A program made the translations under genes and the position numbers. 64,000 nucleotides of DNA, from the NCBI GenBank assembly GCA_001414485.1, contig LLEY01000033.1, positions 186,001 to 250,000 of the forward strand, given 5' to 3'. This stretch comes from Calycina herbarum. Its lineage: Eukaryota; Ascomycota; Leotiomycetes; Helotiales; Pezizellaceae. Positions 44,031-55,592 of this stretch are shown piece after piece. How positions within the stretch are numbered: the first letter of the stretch is position 1; every line of letters begins with the position of its first letter. A model generated the notes under the pieces. It saw only the letters and a program-made list of their open reading frames with translations, ran no database searches and had not been told where the DNA came from.

Positions 44031-44320
44031 TGCACTTGAGTCTGCAGCGTGTGCAGGTAACCCAGAGATTCAATGATCTTCTGGGGCATCGAGGATACAC
44101 TCCTCTCGAAGCTGTTGTCGCGCCTCTCATAGCGACTACTTGTTACGAAGGACAAAAGGAAATTCAGGAAAGGAGAGTCATGGCAAGATTGTTACTTGAT
44201 AGAGGCGCGGATGTAGGACTCTTGAAAGAATATAATCGTGCGAAATTGAAGGAGTTATTGGATGATGAGTTATGTCAACCGTGGTTGGGAAAGCATTACA
44301 TGCCAGCCATTGGATGCTAG
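44031..44320 (+). pseudogene. Ankyrin-repeat tail of the same broken STAND gene
   Basis: The plus strand reads SALESAACAGNPEIQ and, after one frame change, HRGYTPLEAVVAPL and RRVMARLLLDRGADVGLLKE, ending at a stop at 44320. These are ankyrin-repeat fragments (GYTPLxxA, LLLxRGADV). Only about two repeats remain. Confidence 0.6.
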
Positions 44321-44617
44321 ACTGAAGAGGTAGTAGGGATACCATTTTGTGATAAGGTTTGGGGTTAGCTCTGGTATGCTTTTACTAACTATAACCTAGA
44401 TTTCTTTTTACCGGGAGGGCTTCACGAATTCTATTTTATTTTTTGTCCCATTTCGTAATCAAGTTGTTCGTAATCAGAACCACAGGCTGGCAAAAGGATA
44501 GCAGTGCAGTATTATTATTATTTTCTCCGTGCTCTTCTATTTTAATTCCCAAACTCTATACTTCTCCAAAGAAAGCAAGCTCCAGATCTCCCACGCCAAT
44601 CCCTCTTTTAATCTCAC

Positions 44618-46039
44618 TCACTCGCTGCTTACCACTTCCCGCATCAGCTCGATCAACTTCCCAATTATCTCTTCAGCAAACTCCCTCTCCACAACCCCTT
44701 CCTGCCACGCAAATCTCAAAACCATATATCCATCACCACCAGTCACAACGCTCGTACTCACCGCAGCCCCAGTCACAAATGCACTCCTGCTAAACACCGT
44801 CCTCCCCAACTTCCACCCTTCCCCACCACCGCTCCTTACAACCCCAAGATTTGAAATATCGAAACTTCCATTTCTTTCTCCTTCAAGTCTTTTCTGGAAG
44901 AAGTCTCTCATGGACGGGATGTTCTTGAGAGTTGCGATATTTTTTCCTGTTTTTGCTTCGGCGAGATACTCCGAGATTTCGGCCTTGGTGGTGGATACTT
45001 GTTGCCAATTGAAATTTCCGAGACCAGCACGATGGAGGTGGATTGTGAAGGCATCGATGTAGACTCCAAACGCTTCGTCGTTTATTGAGAGGTATTTTCG
45101 GATATTGACTGGGATTTGACAGTCTAGTTGTGTATATTTCTCTGGGAGAATATGGAATAGTGAGATAGTGAGGAGAACCGAGAGCAGTGATGTAATTGTT
45201 GTTTTGTGGGCTTTGCATGCTTGCACTAAATCAGCACTTAGTTCTTTGTTGAGGACGAGAGTGTGGAATTTTCCGCAATTAGGGGTAGGTGCTCGGTTAG
45301 CCTCGCCAGCCCAGACAAGATTTTGAGAGTCATAGGGGGTTAATGGGATCTGAGGCTGGGTAAGCAAGGCTTCGAGACTGGGTAGCATTTCTTCGTTGCC
45401 GGGGATGAAGAGTTCACTTGTTTCGGTGCCTGGGGTAAATGAGTTCAAGCCTTCTTGGAAATCTTTCAAGAAGAGGATCGCTGATGTGCCATCCGCTAGA
45501 GCATGATGGAAGAAGAAAGAAGCTGTGAGGACATTATTTAAAGTGGGATGAGTCAAAATTACCATTCTCCAAAACGGCAAGATACCATAGTGGGATTTGA
45601 ATGATTTGTTATTCTCTTCCTCTAGCAAGATATCAAGTTCATCATCAACTACGGCGTCTTCACTCATGAGTAATTTTCGCTCAACGAATTTTACGGCCTT
45701 CTCAAGATTCACAACAAGAAGTTTTGCAAAATAAGGAGCATTTGAATCTTCGTCTATGACGATTGTTGAGAGATTGGCGTGTTTTTGTAAGACAATTGTC
45801 AAGGCGTGGAATACCAAGTTCTTGAGCGAGAATGGGTTTGTTTGGGTGGAAGTGAAGGTGGCTGTTATTCCTACACTCTTGTAGAAACCGAGATGGTGAC
45901 GAGCGGATGAGAATTCTTCCATTTTGCCTGGGGCAACTTGTTAGTTTAGATGATATAGAGGGGTGACCCTTCCGGGCTTACCTAGAAAACGAAGTTTCTC
46001 CAACTTTGAGAGATCTACTGGATGAGTTTGGGAATCCAT
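44618..46039 (-). CDS. Alcohol O-acetyltransferase-like enzyme (AATase family), 455 aa
   Basis: Members transfer acetyl or acyl groups from CoA to alcohols, making esters. Exon 1 is 45982-46039 (MDSQTHPVDLSKLEKLRFL), exon 2 44618-45927; the 54-nt intron joins in phase to read LRFLGKMEEFSSARHHLGFY, the conserved start of the family. The catalytic HHxxxDG motif is present as HHALADG (residues 160-166), preceded by TASFFF. Later FDISNLGVV corresponds to the family's conserved region near the DFGWG-like position of this superfamily. It has no signal peptide. Its substrate is unknown. It lies upstream of the ABC transporter on the same strand, 1.4 kb away and separated by a repeat. Confidence 0.85.
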
Positions 46040-46439
46040 TTTATGATATTTCAAGATCAAAAGCAGATAACTTAGATAATAGTCGAGTAGTCAATAGTTT
46101 ATTTGCTGAAAACACGTGGTTTTACACATATTTTCTTCTGGGTTGTAAAGGAACGAGAAAGAGAAATGCTTTCAACAGCAGCGGACTATCCATTTATGAT
46201 CATTTTGATCGCAAAATGGCCGGAAAAAGAGGAGTGAGAGCTAGACTGTAAGAAGAAGCTGTTAAATCGAAATGACTCACAAGCCCCGCATTTCTAGGCA
46301 GTGTTTTTAGCGGTTCTTAGAAGTGAAGATGAGTGGTTGAACCTTCCAGCCGGGGTGCCAAGAATAGGATATCTCATTCGGCTTCCCCGGTTGTTCAACC
46401 AAACCCTGAACAACCAATTGTGTTGTCCTCTACGGCTAG

Positions 46440-47000
46440 AATAATTAAAAGTTTGCTATATCGCTGTTTTTCTAAGAGTTTTAAGACCACCAAAGATAGG
46501 AAAGTGCCTTGAGACTGCTCTATGGAAACTCCGTGGTGCAAAGGCTGATACAACACTTCACAAGTAAGGGAAGAGACTTGAGATTATTATAGCACACTAG
46601 ACTCAAATATTGCTCCTGAGTTGGACAATAAATTAAATTCACGCCAATAAACCTATATACGGAGAAGACAATAACCATTTGCTATCACGTGAAGATATAA
46701 TGAGCAGAACTTCGTGGTTCTATTTGTGCTTTGGAGACCCACCTATAGTTTGAGTTTTGTCCTTGACTATCATTCTTTCAAGAGCCTGCTTCTTAGCCCG
46801 TTTGAGTGAGAATAAAATGCAGCTTTTCCGCGGTGTTATGGCACAATGAGATGGCGCAATTGACAATCTTGACTTTTTGTTTGACGATTGGGGATTTCTT
46901 GGTTGCATGGAAAGCAGCATTGCAGATAAGCAAGATCCACTGAGAATATCTTTGAAAAGATAGCTGAAAATGAATTTGCATTGAGGTAGTGTCACGTGTA
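46440..47000. repeat. Diverged direct repeat, copy A
   Basis: This stretch matches 54220-54800 in the same orientation with many differences. Shared blocks include GATACAACACTTCACAA (versus AATACAGCACTTCACAA), AGAGACTTGAGA and GATGGCGCAATTGACAAT (versus GATGGCGTAATTGACAAT). Many differences are transitions. No terminal repeats or coding part are recognised. Confidence 0.7.
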
Positions 47001-47455
47001 GCTTCGTCTGGTGGCTGCTTGGTTTTGCTCCTAAACGGTCTTGTACCTAGGAGTAAGAAGAATATACCGAGGCATTTCTGTGTAGCAAAGGAAGATCGCC
47101 ACAATAAATCTATTTAGATAGTTTATATGAATGATTAGTTACTACATATAGGAGTTTAAAAGATGATGCGAATTTGGAAGCACAAAGCGATAGTAATATA
47201 CGACTAAACTGATGACATTTGAGGAGTATCTTGAGAGAGTAAGAAGGCATTATATATAAAATCTGAATAAATTCCCTATCCGTCAGGTCTAATGATCTTA
47301 CTACTCAGCTAGCTAGCCTTCAATCATGTCAGAGACTCCAGGCGAGAATAGTCGAGTGCCTCACAGGGGCGACAAACGAATGTAAACAAAGAAGGCAAGA
47401 GCGACATCCTAAATGATCATGAATTAAGTGTGCCAGATATCGTCGCAAAGATCAA

Positions 47456-50400
47456 TCAAGAGGAAGCGTCATACAGCATCCTAAACGCACTTCCTTCCTT
47501 CTCCAGCAAAACACTTGGCTCTCCGAACTCAATCAAGTTCCCCTTATCTAGAACTGCAATACGATCAAAATCAAGCAGACTATCTAAACGATGAGCGATC
47601 ATGATAATAGTATGAGTCTTGAACTCCGAACGAATGATGGATTGCATCAAAGCATCAGTTTTGACGTCGACGCTTTGCACTCCGATGTTAGCGTTGTTTT
47701 CAGTGAAAGGGGAGGTGCGGGTTCATCCATACCTGCTCGTTGGCTCATCAAGTATTAACACGGAACTCTTCTTTAACATAGCCCTCGCAAGACAGAACAG
47801 CTGTCTCTGTCCATGCGAAAGGAAATTCTCGTCCATGACGGCGTCGAGTACTGTAATATCAGATTCTTTCCCACCCTCAACCTTCGCGGCGATTACATCC
47901 CAGAGACCAACTTTCTCTATGGAGGTGACAATTTCGCTGTCACTGGCTTCGCCCAAGGGATCGACGTTCAGACGAATGGAGCCTGTGAAGAGGAACGGGT
48001 CTTGTGTGAGGCAAATTAACTTTTGGCGGATGAGGGGGCGGGGGAGCGTTGAAAGGTCGTGGTTGTCAAGAGTGATTTTTCCAGAGGTAAGTTCAACCAT
48101 GCGAAGGATCGACGAGATGAATGAGCTTTTTCCACTGTTTGAGATGTTAGTGGACTGCTGTCTCACCAGAAGAGAGAATATGCTTGCCTTCCCGTTCTGC
48201 CACAAATTCCTATTTTTTGGCCTGGTGATATAGACCTGCAGGATCCTGGAGTCAGTATACTTCTTTGGGGATGTTTGAGGAACAGAAGGAGTAAGAGTCT
48301 CAAGGGCTGTTATCGAAAGTTTAAGAATGAGGAATGTCTCAGCTCTGGTTTTTACCCAAAGGAGAAATCTACTCAGAGAAGTTGTGTACTCACATGCTGA
48401 TTTCTTTGAGCACTGGAGCGGAACCGGACCTGCAGTACCACTGTTAGTACTACAATATGTAAAGTAAAAAATAGATGGCCATACCCATAGCTGGCGGAGA
48501 CTCCAGCCAAAGTCAAGTGTCCTCGTGCTGGCCATTTAGCATCAGGCGTTTCGTCTTCTCCTAGCCGCAGTTCACTTGGGGTATCCTCAGAAAAGCTTTT
48601 TATTCGCGCAACCGCCCCTAACGAGGTTTCCAAGGTCGTCCAGTGCGTGATCAGCTGGGCTAGAGTCAAGCCAAGGTTTGTGACTTGCACCAAAGCAATA
48701 CCTAGCAAACCAGGGTTGATTTTGTCACGCAGGAAAACTGCCAAGATGATAAGTAATATGGCAATACCCGCAACAGTCAAGTCCAAGACCAGAGTGAGCC
48801 AGCGCTGGATGCAGAGAAGTATATAGTATGGCTTCTGAGATGCTTCGAGAAGGCGCAGGTTTTTGTTCCTGTACGCTTCTGTCCAGCCGAACGCTCTAAT
48901 GGTTACGAGACCGTCGAGTGTTTCAATAAAGTGGGAGAAAATAGGCGCTTTTGTTTCAATTCTACGAAGAGTGAGTGAGTTCGGGGGTTATATCTTTTAG
49001 CTCGAAGGGGAAAAACTTACTCGAGTAGACGCAGTTGTCGGGACGTTCGAAGGTAGAATCTTTGAACGAGATAGAGCACACCGGCGATTAGGGGTAAAGA
49101 TGCGGCGAAATATCCAACTGCTGCAATGACAAGTGACATCGTCCCAACGGTGCTGCCGATTTCTGTCGATTTCATCAGATTGTTCTCTTTGGCATTTTGA
49201 GGGGGGGTCATACGGTAGCAAACATTGATGAATGCAGCTGGTAAAGTCATGTCCACAAGTCGCATATCTTGGCTGAACCTTTTTGAGGTTAGTAGGCAGA
49301 CCACACTTGACGAAAAACTTTTGGGGTTGTTTTAAACGTACCTATTCACAAGCTCTCCCGTCTCTGTCGCTGCAAAGAAAGATATCGGAGCCCTAAGGCA
49401 GTTGTAAGATTAACGTGCACCAAGGGTTTGAAATTTGTCAACTCACCTCATTGCTGCATTCAGGACGATTTGATGGAGACTGTTTGACGACTTTGCCGCT
49501 AGCACAACGTACATGTAGAATACAGCCAGTCCCATGAAAAGAGCAGCCAGAAAGCTCCAAAGTGCATAAAGTCCGATCCAGTACGAGAGATGAGAATTCG
49601 GATGGTGCTGACTACTCTCCGCCCACCACGTTACCCATAAGTCTGAAGAATGATCAGCATGCGTCATTCAAGAGTACTTGATTTGGTAAAATTTACACTG
49701 CACCACAAAAAGGGCACTTTCCAATGCCACGAAGACAAAAAATGCCGCCAGACCTAACAAGCCTAAGGATTTCGAATAGTAGACGTAGACTTTCCAATCT
49801 CCGTTTTGTCGACTCGAATCTGTTGTTGAAACTTGGGGCAGTGGTCCTACTGGGTCTCGAGCCTTACTATAGGGCGTTGCAGTGCGGTCGATATCCTTAA
49901 GTTCTCGACCTTTCGTCAGACTTTGAACATAATCTCCGGAGATCGTTAGACTAGTGTAGCTGCCTTGTTCGAGGATCAGGCCGTTATTTCCAAGAACCAC
50001 AATATGATCTGCTTCGGATAACCGATGAACTATTGCCATGTGAGTATGAGCTTCTGCATACCATGGTGTAGCTTACCTCCATGTGTAACAAGAATAATAG
50101 TGGTTCCTATTTTAGCGAGTAATCCATTTTTGCCGAAGACACCAGCGAAGACTAACTGTTCAGTCACGGCGTCGAGCCCGCTAAAGACATCGTCGAAGAT
50201 GGCCAGTCGTTTTCGAGAGTAGACAGCCCTGGCAATGGACTGTTTGAAATCAATATTTGATACCGGAAACTTGGACATTAGGTCACTTACTAGTCGCTGT
50301 TTCTGTCCACCACTCAGCATCATACCATTACTGCCCACCAGTGTGGCATCACCATTTGGCATGTTCTCAATATCGACGTCCAGATTACAAGACCTAACCA

Positions 50401-52932
50401 CTGTGCTATACCAATCCTCATCGTGGGTTGATTCAGCGATGATGTTCTCTCGAACTGTTCCATTGATGAGCCAAGGCGTCTGCTCACAGAAGGCAATCTC
50501 TTCGGATCGAGCGTATACCAATCCACGCCCGGTCGAGGTTTCACCGAGTATGCCTTTTAGAAGTGTTGATTTCCCACATCCACTGCAACAAATTAGCATA
50601 CGTTTTTCTCATTGAGTCGGGAGCCGGGAGCAGTAAGTAAGGACAAAACCTGCTCCCGGCCACTAAGAAAGGAGTTCAAGGAGGGGAACAAATGGAAAAG
50701 CTGCATACATAGGACCCACAATCATCGTGAGACGGAAGCTAGTTGGCAACTGCATGGTGGCGTTTTTGATAGTTCCTGAATTTGCGTCTGACCAACCAAA
50801 GTGGCCAGCTTTGATGACAAGTTGGTCGTTCCAAGAGATAATGCCGGAATGCGCAAGCGTTTTGGGTGGCGTGAGCTCGATGTCACCACCAGACGAGACT
50901 CGGTTCAAGAGGGACGCCTGGCCATTGATGCTCTCGTGATCTGAGCCAAAAGCACGCTGATCTACTCTGGGTTCCTCGAGAAGGAACTCTTGGATTCTTT
51001 GGAAACATCCCGATGAGACGTACACTTTCGGCAGGGCGAGCAAAAACATTGAAAGCGGCTGATCCAGTATAGTGAGAATCGATAATGAGGTGATAGCCGT
51101 TGCGACAGTAAGCGAAGTACCCCCTTGAAGCTTTGCCGCAATCGCGAATGCAGAGAGGGTGAAGAATTGGGTAAAAACGTGTGGAAAGTTGTAGATGAGG
51201 GTGAGAGAACTTGACAGGCGACGGAACTTCTCAGATAGTTCCAACTCTATGACTCGTAGTGCTTGCATCATCGATCCAAGCTTGTCGGTAAGTCCAAGCA
51301 TCTTTACGCTCCTCATAGAGCCAAGAATCTCTGAAGTAAAGTTAACTCTCATTTGGATAGCCTCGAGCCAAACCTTTTGTCTCCCTGTCACCAAGCTTGA
51401 GAATTTTGATGTTATCAGAGTTGAAACTGCTAAACTTATCAGATGGTGATCATGGAAGTCTCGAAGTCGCAGAAGTATACACTTACTTATAGCCAGAATG
51501 ACAGGAGCAATGCAAACTGCACCTAGCTGGCGTTCAAGAAGCCAAATTGCAATGCCTATCTGAATTAAATTTGCCCAGAGATCAGTGATGATTAGATGCA
51601 GGTTTTCGGCAATTTGCTCCACATCGGTACCCATCAAAGTCATTCCTGCGGAATCGTTGACGTTTGCAGATTTTAGCGTGGTGAGCTTCCTGTATATCAT
51701 TCCGATCAAACCACCTCGTACCATCGCCATGAGTCTGAAGCTGATATGCTGATACCACCCCGTTGTGACCTGCATAGATGTTCAGTAGCTGAAGCACATG
51801 AGGAGTAAATACATACCGCAGTTCCGACATAAACAAATGCGTAAGCACCAATCAGTCCATACCCAATATTTACGTTCTCATTACCATCCACAGATTGAAC
51901 GAACTTGATGGCTTCATTGATCAAAAATGGTTGAGCAACATTGAGCCCCACCAAGCAAATTCTGGGAAAGACGATGGAAAGGATATTCCAACGAAAACCA
52001 ATCAATGCCTGCTTCATGAGTGCATTCTTGTTTTTCTGATCACCTAGAAACTTTAGTTGGGGCATCTGAAAATTCGTCAATTAGGGACTTACATGCGTCC
52101 CACCTCGACTGTAGATCGCCAGATAATTTCCTCGAAGACAGACTTTCATTGATGGGGAAAATATCTTCGGCGGACAATACATTTTTAAAGCCATTCACAA
52201 GCAACGAGTTCAGCCACCAGAACAACCCACGACTGAAAAGCCCGCTCGTAATCTCGGGCGATAAGCCACGATATGCAGCGAGCAGAATGCGCCTCTTGCC
52301 CAAAGTCTCAAGCAAAAGCATCAAAAATTTGACGACAAAAGAGGCCGTGAGAACTGTAGCTACAGGATCGTTTGTTGGAAGCAGCCATTGTGTTCTGACT
52401 CGAGCAATATCGAAGATGAGAGATACGAACAGGTATGCGGCGATGGTGAACGAAGGTCTGATTGCCTTCGCATGCTCAAGGTGTGAAAGTAAACCAAGAC
52501 CCAATGCGGCAAACAGGTTCAAGACCGTCGAAGCGATCGAAAGTCGTGTTTTGAAATAAGCATTTGAGGTTGACCACAAGATAACCAATGCGAGTTGGAG
52601 GACTGCATAAATGCCAATTGCACCCTGGATATGTGAGCAAGTGCCTTCAAAGTGACGAGATTGGAAATCATACCAGTTTTATGGCATGGATTACTGTTGA
52701 TTTGACTTTAATCCTTCGCCTCAGAAGTCTGGACGCACGTAGAGGCGCGAAAAGAATAAAACATGCCGCGGGCAGAATTGTAAGAATGCTTTCTTCGAAC
52801 GACACTGCATACGCTGGGATCAGTACAATGAAGCAAAGTCGGCTTTTTTCACCTACCTGTGAAGTCAAACCCCCCTCGACAATTCGATGATTGCACCCCA
52901 GGGCCAAAAGAGTCGTCGCCGCAAACGTTCAT
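47456..52932 (-). CDS. ABCC-type (MRP-like) ABC transporter, 1463 aa, 18 exons
   Basis: A full-size multidrug-resistance-associated type exporter using ATP to move organic anions, conjugates or metabolites across a membrane. Start ATG 52930-52932 gives MNVCGDDSFGPGVQSS..GFDFT, usual for the fungal group. Exons (high to low): 52857-52932, 52674-52804, 52093-52624, 51817-52043, 51487-51769, 50709-51429, 50291-50582, 50077-50239, 49697-50029, 49447-49642, 49342-49392, 49214-49278, 49021-49162, 48485-48961, 48394-48429, 48188-48235, 47733-48134, 47456-47672; all phases agree. NBD1: Walker A GPIGCGKST (about residue 655), LSGGQ, and Walker B FDDVFSGLD with Asp for Glu, the degenerate site normal in ABCC. 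NBD2: GRTGSGKSS (about 1258), LSHGQ, LILDEPTSSVD. The intron inside the NBD2 Walker A uses a GC donor. No break was found. It may export a product, but no cluster is evident. Confidence 0.92.
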
Positions 52933-54219
52933 AATGTGCAAATTTTCGATGTCAGGTTCAAGTGAACAAGTAAGACGACGAAAATGGCATCTCACCAGGT
53001 ACGATAGAGGCAGTTTCTTGAACAGGTCGTTACAGTAACGAGCTTCGCGCTAAGCTACATTGGATGGTCAACCTCTCGTTCCCCTGACAATACCAGGCCA
53101 ATTCCTCGTGGTTTGTAAGCTTGCCAAGCCTATCTTCATCTAATTGTGTACGGAGTAAGACGGTGAATCTTTTCACCCTTGCCATTTTTGATTTGTTATG
53201 TTTTCCCTTGTACTATGCTTCCTACGCTCTTCCTAGTTGAGAAATTGATGTAGACGCAAGCGATTAGTTGTCGATAAATTATTGACGATTTGTCGCACTG
53301 ATAAATGGGGTAAATATCACCTCTAGTATGCTAAAGGAACTGAGGTACTGAAATAGAGACAATATATTTCCTCTTGGTTTTCGGTGACGTAGAAGTGAGG
53401 GGTCGCGAATCACCCGGTTGCTTGGGAACCGATGCTGTGCCAACAGTGAATGATTGGCAACCATCACCGAGGACCAGGGGTACAGATCTCCTAAGTATTC
53501 AACTCAGACTTGAAAATAACTTTAGTTAACCCAAGAGATGGACACTCATATATACCTTGACTTTGTTTCTTTAAATGAAGTATGTATAGGACAAAATGGG
53601 CCAATCACATCATCAGATAGTCAACCGTTCATAAAGCTAGTACGGGTAGATAATGAAAACGGAAGGTTTTTCCCATGAGCAAGTTTTCATTTTTATTTTC
53701 TTTCAGATTCTTTACGGTCTCATTTTTGGGCATTTAATATTGGAGTAATTCTGTTATTAAACCTGAATCCATCCGAAATGGTCTTGCTATTACGCCTAAA
53801 AACAGTTGGCAGGTAAACAACAACAAATTAAGCGAGTGCAAAAGAGGGCCGCATTCACTTAACCATAGACACGCCACCATGAGACTTACTATCAATCTCT
53901 TTTTTTGAGGAGTAGAAAGACTAATTTACTAGGATTTGACCCGGTCGGGGGACCGAAAAACGACTCTAAGTATGGATTTCAAGCGTTAGGCTAACATATA
54001 TGTAGGGCGCCTGGTTATGGCCCTTTTCACGCAAAAAGGCCGGAATCTGAAAGAGAGCTCACCGATGGGAGTTCAATTGAAGAAAATTTATTGTAATCTA
54101 TGAGTTTTATTTGGAGATTGGAATGCTAAATGTTTAGGTGTTAATATAGCTAATATGAACTGGACATGGTGTTTGAGGCATGTTGAGAATAATCCAAGAT
54201 TTGGTACTAAATTAGTAAT
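52933..54219. other. Intergenic upstream of the ABC transporter
   Basis: The stretch should contain the transporter promoter. No gene, tRNA or regulatory motif can be supported. Confidence 0.4.
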
Positions 54220-54800
54220 AATAGTAACAGTAGTGTTATTTTAGTTTTTCTAGAAGTCTTACGAATACTAAAGAAGAGAAAGTCCCTCGAAACTACTCTT
54301 AGGAATTCATACAACTCATAGTGTTAAGGCTAATACAGCACTTCACAATTATAAGAGACTTGAGACTTCACAGAAGACAATGAATCACTCTCAGCTTAAA
54401 TTAATTTGTTTGTCGAATGCAATGATAAAACACCGCTAACGTCAATATTCCGAAGGGGGTAATATCTTAACATTATGTGACACACGAAAGAGCACGACCT
54501 CTTTGGTTATAGTTGCGCTTTTTTCAAAACCTGTAGATGGTCAAGTCTCCTTTCTTGGGTATCATAGGCTCATAAGACCGCTTTTTGGTACATTTAAAAG
54601 AGAATAAAATACAACCTCGCGGCGATTTTATAGCGCAATGCGATGGCGTAATTGACAATGTTAACATTTTCTTCGATTGTTTTTTATTTGATTAAATATA
54701 TGAAAATAATAGTTGTAACTGGGCAAGAATTGCTCATAATGTCTCCAAAAAGACAGTGAAATAAAAACATTTGTATGTAGTTAGTTCACGTACGGGCAAC
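54220..54800. repeat. Diverged direct repeat, copy B
   Basis: This is the second copy of the sequence at 46440-47000, same orientation, about 7.8 kb away. It is more A/T-rich than copy A (for example GAGAATAAAATACAAC versus GAGAATAAAATGCAGC), consistent with stronger decay. The two copies enclose the ABC transporter gene. Confidence 0.7.
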
Positions 54801-55592
54801 ACTTGTGCTCGAATTGGCGCTTGGATTAGCTCTTAGATCGATGAAGAACTTATATTTCGACTTTCAACCATAAATGAGTCCCAATCAAAGTCATATTGTA
54901 TCTAAAAGCAGGAGCGTCAAGTATTTTCACACTCTCTTCGAGAATCGCTGGCCAAAATTGTTCCTGTGGCTGGCAGTCTGAAAGATGATGCTAATTCGAA
55001 AGTACTAATGAAAGACCGAGGTCACTGCTCATTGATGAGATTTCGGGTATCTCAACTTTCGATGTTTGGATTGGCAGTACGACCAGACAACGAACAGCCT
55101 TAAAAAGTGTAGTGATCTCCTCAGATACAATAGCAAGTTAATCAAAATGTTCTCTCTTAAATGGTTAGGAGCTCGGAACATTCTTTCTATGTTTGGTGCA
55201 GTGAGGGTTTCCCCAATTAATTTTGGTCATGAAGCCGAAGGTGCTTCCATAATTCAATGATAATAATAGTGACCTAGAGGTAGCAAGTCTTACGTCTCTT
55301 GAGGATTGAGTTCAAAGTGGTCTTGCATTGAGAAAAAGGGGACTTGGATGGCTTAGCGAGTTTTACGGGTCAAATAATTGGTCAGTGCAACATAAATAAC
55401 AATCAAGCGAGGACGAACTCACCTTCATATTGGCTACCCTTGTATGTTTACTGCTAGCGTTGTTTTAAGCGGCCCCACTTTTGACCAATCACTTCTAGAT
55501 ATACCACCTTATTCTGACAATCTCACTTCAACTTCCTACACTACCACCATACTTGCTTTGCACCATACTTGCTTTCACACCCAACCAGCACC
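54801..55592. other. Intergenic upstream of the kinase-like gene
   Basis: A 64-codon plus-strand frame at 55066-55260 resembles nothing I know. The last 100 bases are CA-rich and probably the leader of the next gene. Confidence 0.4.

Noticed and set aside
52040..52092. Reading straight through the third ABC transporter intron, or using a 27-nt intron.
   Set aside because: Read-through ends at a stop, and 27 nt is too short for fungal splicing; the 49-nt intron 52044-52092 restores phase and homology.
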